A stretch of 64,000 bases of DNA from Methanomicrobiaceae archaeon (GTDB lineage Archaea > Halobacteriota > Methanomicrobia > Methanomicrobiales > Methanomicrobiaceae). Below, in pieces: positions 57,615 to 64,000 of this stretch; position 1 is the first letter of the stretch; every line of letters starts with the position of its first letter. The DNA lies in assembly GCA_016926855.1 (NCBI GenBank), contig JAFGNT010000012.1:1-64000 (forward strand), written 5' to 3'. The position numbers and the translations under genes are program-made. Under the pieces are notes generated by a model. That model saw nothing but the letters and a program-made list of their open reading frames with translations. It was not told where the DNA came from and made no database searches.

Positions 57615-58076
57615 TCAGAACCGGTCACCCTCAATCCGGTATACATACCAGTCCTGCCGTGTCCCGCCGCACCGCTCGTAGAACCGGATGGCCGGCTCGT
57701 TCCACGTGAGCACCATCCAGTCGAGCCTGCCACACCCGCGGTCTGCAGCCTCCCGGCGGCAGAAATCGAACATCGCCCTCCCGATGCCCGTCTTCCGGTG
57801 GGCTTCGAGCACGAAGATATCCTCGAGAAAGAGTGTCGGGCGGGCGAGGAAGGTCGAGTAGGTGAGATAGAACGTGACATACCCGACCGCGATTCCGTCG
57901 AGGTACCCGAGGTACGCCTCGTAGCGTGGCCGGGCGGAAAGACCGTCGGCTCTCAGCCGCTTCTTTGCCTCGTCGTCGGGCGGGGCGAGGTGCTCGTATT
58001 CAGCCAGCTTATCGATGAGGTGCAGGAATTCGGGGAAGCTGGCAGGGTCCACTTTTTCGATGGTGATGAAAGGCAT
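57615..58076 (-). CDS. GNAT N-acetyltransferase
   Basis: LFLEDIFVLEAHRKTGIGRAMFDFC; internal Met start. Confidence 0.92.
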   Translation of the reverse strand: MPFITIEKVDPASFPEFLHLIDKLAEYEHLAPPDDEAKKRLRADGLSARPRYEAYLGYLDGIAVGYVTFYLTYSTFLARPTLFLEDIFVLEAHRKTGIGRAMFDFCRREAADRGCGRLDWMVLTWNEPAIRFYERCGGTRQDWYVYRIEGDRF

Positions 58077-58146
58077 GCGGCGATCCTTTACCGGTGGGGT
58101 GCGGAGCGTAAAAGGAGTGGTGGTCACTTCCCTGATACATAAAAAA

Positions 58147-60060
58147 TCAGCGGCGGGGAAATCCGATACTGCTGAGCATGGCGCGGATTTCGTCAAGCAC
58201 CGCCGGGTCCTCGATGGTCGCCGGGACAGAGAAAGACTCGCCGTCGGCAATCTTTTTTATTGTGCCCCTGAGGATTTTGCCGGACCGCGTTTTGGGAAGC
58301 CTTCGGACAATGCCCACAACCTTGAAGGACGCAATCGGCCCGATTGTATCCCGCACGCTCTGGATCAGCTCGGCCCGTATCTCCTCCGTGTCGCGCCCGG
58401 CGCCGGCTTTCAGGACGACGAGGCCGATCGGGATTTCTCCTTTGACCGGGTCCGCCACCCCTGCCACGGCGCATTCGGCCACATCGGGGTGGGAAGCGAT
58501 CACCTCCTCCATCGCCCCGGTCGAGAGGCGATGGCCTGCGGTATTGATGATATCGTCCGTCCGGCTCATGATCCACAGGTATCCGTCTTCATCGATATAC
58601 CCGGCATCGCCGGTATGGTAGTAGCCGGGGTATTCCGAGAGGTACGTCCGCGTATAGTCGCCGTGGTTGTTCCAGAGCGTAGTCAGGCATCCCGGGGGCA
58701 GCGGCAGCCTGATAGCGACGTTTCCGGAAGTCATCGGGGGTACCTGCCGACCGTGTTCGTCCAGCACGTGGACGACGTATCCCGGCACCGGCTTCGTGCA
58801 GGATCCCGGCTTTACCGGCAGCATTCCGAGGCCGACCGCATTCGCCCCGATCGCCCATCCCGTTTCGGTCTGCCACCAGTGGTCAATGACCGGGACGTGA
58901 AGGAGATCGGTCGCCCACCTGAGCGTGTCGGGATCACACCGCTCTCCCGCGAGAAAGAGCGTCCGGAATCCGGAGAGGTCATATTTCCTGAAGTAATCGC
59001 CTTTCGGATCTTCCCGCTTGATGGCCCTGAATGCGGTGGGTGCCGTAAAGAGAGCGGATACGCCGTGCTCTTCGATCACCCTCCAGAATGCGCCGGGATC
59101 GGGAGTTCCCACCGATTTTCCCTCGTATAGGACGGTCGTGCACCCTGATGCCAGCGGCGCGTAGACGATATACGAATGCCCGACCACCCACCCGACATCG
59201 GATGCAGCCCAGAAGACCTCTCCGGGATTGATATCGTAGATATTCTTCATGCTCCAATTCAGGGCGACAAGATGGCCCCCGTTGTCACGGAGGATGCCCT
59301 TCGGAATCCCGGTCGTTCCCGAGGTGTAGAGAATGTAGAGCGGGTCCGTTGCGGCTACCGGCACGCACGAAACCGGCCGGGCATGCCGGAACATCTCCCA
59401 GTCGAGGTCCCTCCCGTCGACCATGGATGCGGCTTGCTCGGGCCGCTGGAAAATCACGCAGTGTTCCGGCTTGTGCTCCGACATCGCGATCGCGGAATCG
59501 AGGAGCGGCTTGTATGATATGATCCTGTTGATCTCGATTCCGCAGGATGCCGAGAGCACGACTTTCGGCCGTGCATCGGTGATCCGCGCCGCGAGCTCCC
59601 GTGCGGCAAAGCCCCCGAACACGACCGAATGGATAGCCCCTATTCGTGCGCAGGCGAGCATCGCCACAACCGTTTCGGGAACCATCGGCATGTAAATGAC
59701 GACACGATCCCCGTACCCGACCCCGAGCTCTGTGAGCCCTCCGGCACATCGTGCAACACGGTCGAGCAGATCCCGGTAGGTGTACCGCCGGATTGTGTCG
59801 GTAACCGGGCTGTCGTAGATCAGGGCGGCCTGTTCGCCCCTGCCATTTTCGACGTGCAGATCGAGTGTATTGTAACAGGTGTTCAGGACTCCTCCGGGAA
59901 ACCACTTGTAGAATGGAGCACCCGAATCATCAAGGACCGTATCCCACTGCCGAAACCAGTGCACGTCCTTCGCTGCTTCTCCCCAGAATTCACCGGGATA
60001 CTCGATGGAATCCCGGTATGCCGTATCATATGCGGTCGCACGAACTCCCCCGCCTGCCAT
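58147..60060 (-). CDS. AMP-forming acetyl-/propionyl-CoA synthetase
   Basis: YTSGTTGIPKGI, WWQTETGW, LPKTRSGKILR; start at internal Met. Confidence 0.93.
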   Translation of the reverse strand: MAGGGVRATAYDTAYRDSIEYPGEFWGEAAKDVHWFRQWDTVLDDSGAPFYKWFPGGVLNTCYNTLDLHVENGRGEQAALIYDSPVTDTIRRYTYRDLLDRVARCAGGLTELGVGYGDRVVIYMPMVPETVVAMLACARIGAIHSVVFGGFAARELAARITDARPKVVLSASCGIEINRIISYKPLLDSAIAMSEHKPEHCVIFQRPEQAASMVDGRDLDWEMFRHARPVSCVPVAATDPLYILYTSGTTGIPKGILRDNGGHLVALNWSMKNIYDINPGEVFWAASDVGWVVGHSYIVYAPLASGCTTVLYEGKSVGTPDPGAFWRVIEEHGVSALFTAPTAFRAIKREDPKGDYFRKYDLSGFRTLFLAGERCDPDTLRWATDLLHVPVIDHWWQTETGWAIGANAVGLGMLPVKPGSCTKPVPGYVVHVLDEHGRQVPPMTSGNVAIRLPLPPGCLTTLWNNHGDYTRTYLSEYPGYYHTGDAGYIDEDGYLWIMSRTDDIINTAGHRLSTGAMEEVIASHPDVAECAVAGVADPVKGEIPIGLVVLKAGAGRDTEEIRAELIQSVRDTIGPIASFKVVGIVRRLPKTRSGKILRGTIKKIADGESFSVPATIEDPAVLDEIRAMLSSIGFPRR

Positions 60061-60330
60061 GTTATAGCATGTCAGACTGCCGGTAAATAATTTCCCTGCA
60101 CCACATTGCCGCATGTGCAGGGCAGGGACCGCATACTCCGGACTCAGGAAATCCGGCTCATCCGGTTTCCCGGTGTTTATCCTTCCTCCGGTTTCGTGCC
60201 ATCCCGGTTCGGAATGATGAAATCCGGTGCAGAGAGCCGGACAGTCCGTCTGCGGATTTCCGCCGGGGAGCTTTAGTGCGCCAGGCACAAATTTAAATAC
60301 TTTTTACAGCCATGTTACGATAAGGCGTGC

Positions 60331-60344
60331 CACGTTATAACGTG
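60331..60344. promoter_or_regulatory. Perfect palindrome CACGTTATAACGTG upstream of the Liv operon
   Basis: 14-bp palindrome, 34 nt before ATG, downstream of TATA-like tttaaata. Confidence 0.45.
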
Positions 60345-60378
60345 ACATGATTCAATCCGAATAGCAGGGGATGTAACT

Positions 60379-61701
60379 ATGAGCCGTAGATTTCCGATTA
60401 TAATTGCAATCATAGCGATTGTCATAGCGTGCGCCATTGCGTGTGCCGGATGCAGTGAACAACAGCCGACAACCGAGGAGATCCGGGTAGGTGTCGTGGC
60501 ATCGATGACCGGGCCCGCGAGTTCGACGGGGAAGGACATCTGGCAGTCGGCCGTCCTCGCGGCAGAGGAGATTAACGCGGATGGCGGTGTATATATCGCG
60601 GATCTGGATAAAAAAATTCCAATCAGGCTGATTCAGGGGGATGACGAATCCACTCGCGAGGGAGGGCAGAAAGCCGTCTCGAAACTCATTACCCTGGATA
60701 ATGTCGACATGCTCGTCGGCGGATTCTCAAGTGCGGTCGTCATGGCCCACCAGTCGATCGTTGCCGATTACAAGGTGCCCTATATCATATCGGGGGCGTC
60801 CAGCACCGCGGTATCTCACCGGGATGACATCGACACCTCGTACATGTTCTACCTCCGCCCCTCTGCCGACGACTCCTCGATCGTGACCACGCTGTTCGCC
60901 GGGAATGTCCTTCGCCCGGCAATAAATGAGAAATTCGGCTTCCCGGACGACCAGCCGCTCCGGCTGGCCATTATCTACCAGGACAGCCCGTACGGAAAAG
61001 GCCACCAGAGCGCCATTCATGCGACCATCGAAGAATACGCCCTGAAGATTACCGTGGTTTCGGAAGAGAGCTTTAAGATGGGAGAGTCCGATTTCAGGAC
61101 CATTCTCACCGCCGTCAAGGCGACGAAGCCGGATGCCGTCTATGCAGTCACGTTCTTAAACGAGCAGATCCCGCTTGTCCAGCAGGCGAGAAGGGATGTA
61201 GGGCTTGACACGATCTTTCTGACCATCGAGCCCAACGACGACCCCGACTACTACAGCGGAGTCGGCACATACGGTGAATTCTCGATGCTCGAAAGCCGGT
61301 TCAGCCCGTATGCGGTACCCAACGGGCCGACAGCGTCTGCAGTCACGAATTTTGTAACCACCTTCGATACACGCTGGAACGGTTTCCCCGGAATGATGGG
61401 TGCTGCGACGTACGAAGCGGTGTATGTCGGTGCGCAGGCTTTTGAAAATGCAGGAACCCTCGATAAGACGGCGGTGCGTGACGCTCTCGACACGATTGAA
61501 CTGCCCCAGATGATCGAGGCCATGAAGAACGGAGTCATAACATTTTCGGATGACTACCGGGAGAGTACCTTCGAGCTCTATATGTCGCAGCTGATACGGG
61601 ATGAAAGTGTCGGCGAGCCGCGGCCCGTAATTATCTGGCCCGACAGCCTGAAAGAAACGGATCTTGTCCTCCCCGACTGGTATGCACCGGGGAGTGAATA
61701 A
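60379..61701 (+). CDS. Branched-chain amino acid-type ABC transporter substrate-binding lipoprotein
   Basis: ACAGC lipobox; IRVGVVASMTGPASSTGKDIWQSAVLAAEEINADGG. Confidence 0.93.
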   Translation: MSRRFPIIIAIIAIVIACAIACAGCSEQQPTTEEIRVGVVASMTGPASSTGKDIWQSAVLAAEEINADGGVYIADLDKKIPIRLIQGDDESTREGGQKAVSKLITLDNVDMLVGGFSSAVVMAHQSIVADYKVPYIISGASSTAVSHRDDIDTSYMFYLRPSADDSSIVTTLFAGNVLRPAINEKFGFPDDQPLRLAIIYQDSPYGKGHQSAIHATIEEYALKITVVSEESFKMGESDFRTILTAVKATKPDAVYAVTFLNEQIPLVQQARRDVGLDTIFLTIEPNDDPDYYSGVGTYGEFSMLESRFSPYAVPNGPTASAVTNFVTTFDTRWNGFPGMMGAATYEAVYVGAQAFENAGTLDKTAVRDALDTIELPQMIEAMKNGVITFSDDYRESTFELYMSQLIRDESVGEPRPVIIWPDSLKETDLVLPDWYAPGSE

Positions 61702-61740
61702 CTCCTATTTTTCCGAAGATTTACCGGACGAGGATGATAC

Positions 61741-62616
61741 ATGGACATCGGCATTCTCATTCAGGTCGTATTCTGGGGGCTGTATGCCGGGTGCATCTAC
61801 ATCCTTCTTGCCACCGGCCTGAATCTCATCTTTGGCGTCATGAAGATCGTGAATTTCGCACACGGCGAATTTCTCATGCTCGGTGCGTACATCACTTTCA
61901 TCTTCGTCGCACTGACCGGGTTCAACCCCTACGTGCTGCTCTTCGCCACGATGCCGGTGCTCATCGTCACCGGCATCATTGTTGAACGGCTCTGTTTCCG
62001 CCCAATCTTAGGCACCGGAAAGCTGAATGAAATTTTCGTCAGCCTCGGGCTGATCTATATCTTCCAGAACGTCGTCGCCCTCATCTGGACAGATGAATGG
62101 AGAATTATCCCGAGTCCCTTTGTCGATGTCACCGTCTCCCTCGGATCGCTGGAAATGCCGCTCGACTACCTGATAATCATCTTCCTCACCATCGCCATTC
62201 TCTCCGGGCTCTATGTCTTTCTCCGGAAAACACATCTCGGCAAGGCTATCAGGGCGACCAGCCAGAACCGGAAGGGCGCCATGCTCATGGGCATCAATGT
62301 GGAACGGATGGACATGATCAGCTTCGGCATCGGGACCGGGCTCGCAGCCGGGGCGGGCACGCTCTGGGCGGTGAGCGGACAGGTATTTAATCCCTATATC
62401 GGCTCGATCCCGGCGATAAAAGCGTTTGCAATCGTTATTCTGGGTGGGCTCGGTAGCATTCCCGGCGCTATTATCGGGGGGCTCCTGTACGGAATCGTGG
62501 AAAATATGGCGACATTTACGCTCGGAGGAGCGTGGAAAGATGCAATATCGTTTGTCCTCCTCATCATCGTGCTCATCTTCCGGCCGACCGGGCTCTTCGG
62601 GGAGGAAGGTGAATGA
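61741..62616 (+). CDS. LivH-type permease
   Basis: LLATGLNLIFGVMKIVNFAHGEFLMLGAY. Confidence 0.94.
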   Translation: MDIGILIQVVFWGLYAGCIYILLATGLNLIFGVMKIVNFAHGEFLMLGAYITFIFVALTGFNPYVLLFATMPVLIVTGIIVERLCFRPILGTGKLNEIFVSLGLIYIFQNVVALIWTDEWRIIPSPFVDVTVSLGSLEMPLDYLIIIFLTIAILSGLYVFLRKTHLGKAIRATSQNRKGAMLMGINVERMDMISFGIGTGLAAGAGTLWAVSGQVFNPYIGSIPAIKAFAIVILGGLGSIPGAIIGGLLYGIVENMATFTLGGAWKDAISFVLLIIVLIFRPTGLFGEEGE

Positions 62617-63584
62617 CTGCGATGTTTTGGCGGAGTCCGAAAGCCTGCCTGATCGCCGGCGCTGGTGCCGCAGGCATTGTCCTCCCCCTGCTTCCCGTGG
62701 CGAACCTCTATGTCCTGACAGTCCTGATCCTGATGCTGATCTTCATCATCTATGCCTCCGCATGGAACCTGCTCACTTATTCGGGGCAGGGCTCTCTCGG
62801 CCATGCGGCGTTCTTCGGCCTCGGCGGATATGCATCGTCCCTGATCGCGATCCAGAGCGGCCTCTCCCCCTACATTACCATCTTCGCCGGTGCGGCATTC
62901 AGCGCCTTCATCGGGCTTCTCATCGGGCTCACGTGTGTGCGGCTCAGGGAATGGTTCCTCGCCATGGTCACCTTCGGATTTGCCATCATCATCCAGACGG
63001 TGATCGTGAGCATGCTGTCGCCGGTTACCGGGGGGTGGGACGGCTATGCGGTTCCCAAACTCATCGCGAGCGACATCCCCTACCATCTTCTCTGGGAATA
63101 CTACTCCATCTTTATCATCGCCATCCTCTCCCTCCTGGCCATTCATCTGATCCTGAAATCACATATCGGCCTTGCACTCGCGGCAATCCGGGAAAATGAA
63201 CTGGAAGCGCGGGCGGCAGGCATCGATCCCGTCAGGTTCAAATTGCTTGCGTTCACCGCCAGCGCCTATATCGCCGGCATTGCGGGTGCCCTCGAAATCC
63301 ACCATTTCGGCTATATTACGCCGGAGATCTTCGGCGTGGAACTCTCGTTCTGGCCGGTCATCTACTCTATCACCGGAGGCCTCGGAACACTTGCGGGGCC
63401 GGTCGTAGGTACCATTGTCGTGAGCCTTCTCTGGGACGGGCTCAATGCCGCTGGTCTTACGTACGAGCGGTATATCATCATCGGCGTACTCCTGATTCTG
63501 ATAATCATCTATCTCCCGCGGGGGCTCGTATCGCTCGCGGAGAGGTATGGAAAAACAGAGGGTGGCGGCCGGAACCCGCGGTGA
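62613..63584 (+). CDS. LivM-type permease
   Basis: NLLTYSGQGSLGHAAFFGLGGYASS. Confidence 0.94.
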   Translation: MTAMFWRSPKACLIAGAGAAGIVLPLLPVANLYVLTVLILMLIFIIYASAWNLLTYSGQGSLGHAAFFGLGGYASSLIAIQSGLSPYITIFAGAAFSAFIGLLIGLTCVRLREWFLAMVTFGFAIIIQTVIVSMLSPVTGGWDGYAVPKLIASDIPYHLLWEYYSIFIIAILSLLAIHLILKSHIGLALAAIRENELEARAAGIDPVRFKLLAFTASAYIAGIAGALEIHHFGYITPEIFGVELSFWPVIYSITGGLGTLAGPVVGTIVVSLLWDGLNAAGLTYERYIIIGVLLILIIIYLPRGLVSLAERYGKTEGGGRNPR

Positions 63585-63728
63585 TCTGCTCTGTGCCTAA
63601 GTAAGCGGCTTTCACGTGTTCGTCCCCGGGCAGCTCATCGGACGTGCCCGGCCAGATGGGAGATGATTGTATCACTTTTTTTATCCATTGTCGGGCCCGG
63701 AAAATAGAGGGTTCAAAAAGACCGGGAA

Positions 63729-64000
63729 TCACCGGCGCAGAAAAACCAGTGCGAGGCCGATGGCGCAGAGTACGCAGGGTACCGGCGGCCATGAGGCCTC
63801 TGTCGCTTTGGGGATGGGGAGCTCTTCCGGTGGAGCCGGTTCTGTCGGAGTCGCGGTCTCTTCCGGTGCTGGTGGTGCGGCAGACGACAGGGGAGAAGCA
63901 CGGAAGAACGCGATGGCATCCCGTCCGCCGGCGGCCAGGGTATCACCTCCACCCGAGAGTGCAACGGCGGCTGCCGGGGATTCGGACGGATCTTTCCAGA
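63729..64000 (-). CDS. C-terminal part of secreted protein with Pro/Thr-rich stalk and C-terminal TM anchor (partial)
   Basis: Open frame ...APPAPEETATPTEPAPPEELPIPKATEASWPPVPCVLCAIGLALVFLRR*; differs from the supplied ORF 63713..63964 frame. Confidence 0.6.
   Translation of the reverse strand, partial: WKDPSESPAAAVALSGGGDTLAAGGRDAIAFFRASPLSSAAPPAPEETATPTEPAPPEELPIPKATEASWPPVPCVLCAIGLALVFLRR

Noticed and set aside
58015-59130. 371-aa plus ORF
   Set aside because: Antisense to acetyl/propionyl-CoA synthetase
63713-63964. Supplied minus ORF of 83 aa
   Set aside because: Adjacent minus frame reads a Pro/Thr stalk plus C-terminal TM and a stop, a better coding candidate
1-64000. CRISPR array
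   Set aside because: No regularly spaced direct repeats seen on reading the intergenic regions; the only CRISPR hint is the doubtful Cas1-like fragment
1-64000. rRNA operon or IS transposase
   Set aside because: No rRNA-like sequence and no transposase ORF recognised

Overview
Euryarchaeal (methanogen, Methanomicrobiales-like) chromosomal segment. About 1-17,146 is an integrated mobile element or provirus. It abuts an intact tRNA-Glu(UUC) through a tyrosine integrase and carries its own replication and transcription genes (Orc1/Cdc6, a divergent TBP, a PrimPol-helicase), a type I R-M system (hsdM-hsdS-DUF2513-hsdR) and an AT-rich cargo membrane gene. Its left end lies outside the window. The rest is mostly core methanogen chromosome: ilvE; coenzyme F430 genes cfbA-E-D-B; an Hjc-like nuclease / methanogenesis marker 9 / CitG-like / DUF447 operon; tandem pilins; an Lrp regulator; thiD; a large co-oriented block (NMD3, Trm5/Taw2, CoaBC, PoK, PPS, RfcS2, DUF424, TatD, MptD, MCM, RfcS); rpap-rpe-lhr; canonical TBP; tandem acyl-CoA synthetases; tRNA-Leu(CAG); an AT-rich TIR island; amino-acid transport; an acetyl/propionyl-CoA synthetase; and a Liv ABC transporter. 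The strongest novelty candidates are: (1) an acyl-CoA synthetase with an N-terminal ribbon-helix-helix DNA-binding domain and a perfect 12-bp palindrome just upstream; (2) an element-encoded TBP that by my alignment has lost 3 of 4 DNA-intercalating Phe; (3) a clamp-loader subunit (RfcS2) with altered ATPase motifs inside a CoA-biosynthesis operon; (4) a TIR gene and a possible Cas1 remnant beside tRNA-Leu. All calls come from reading the sequence and supplied ORFs; no database search was run.
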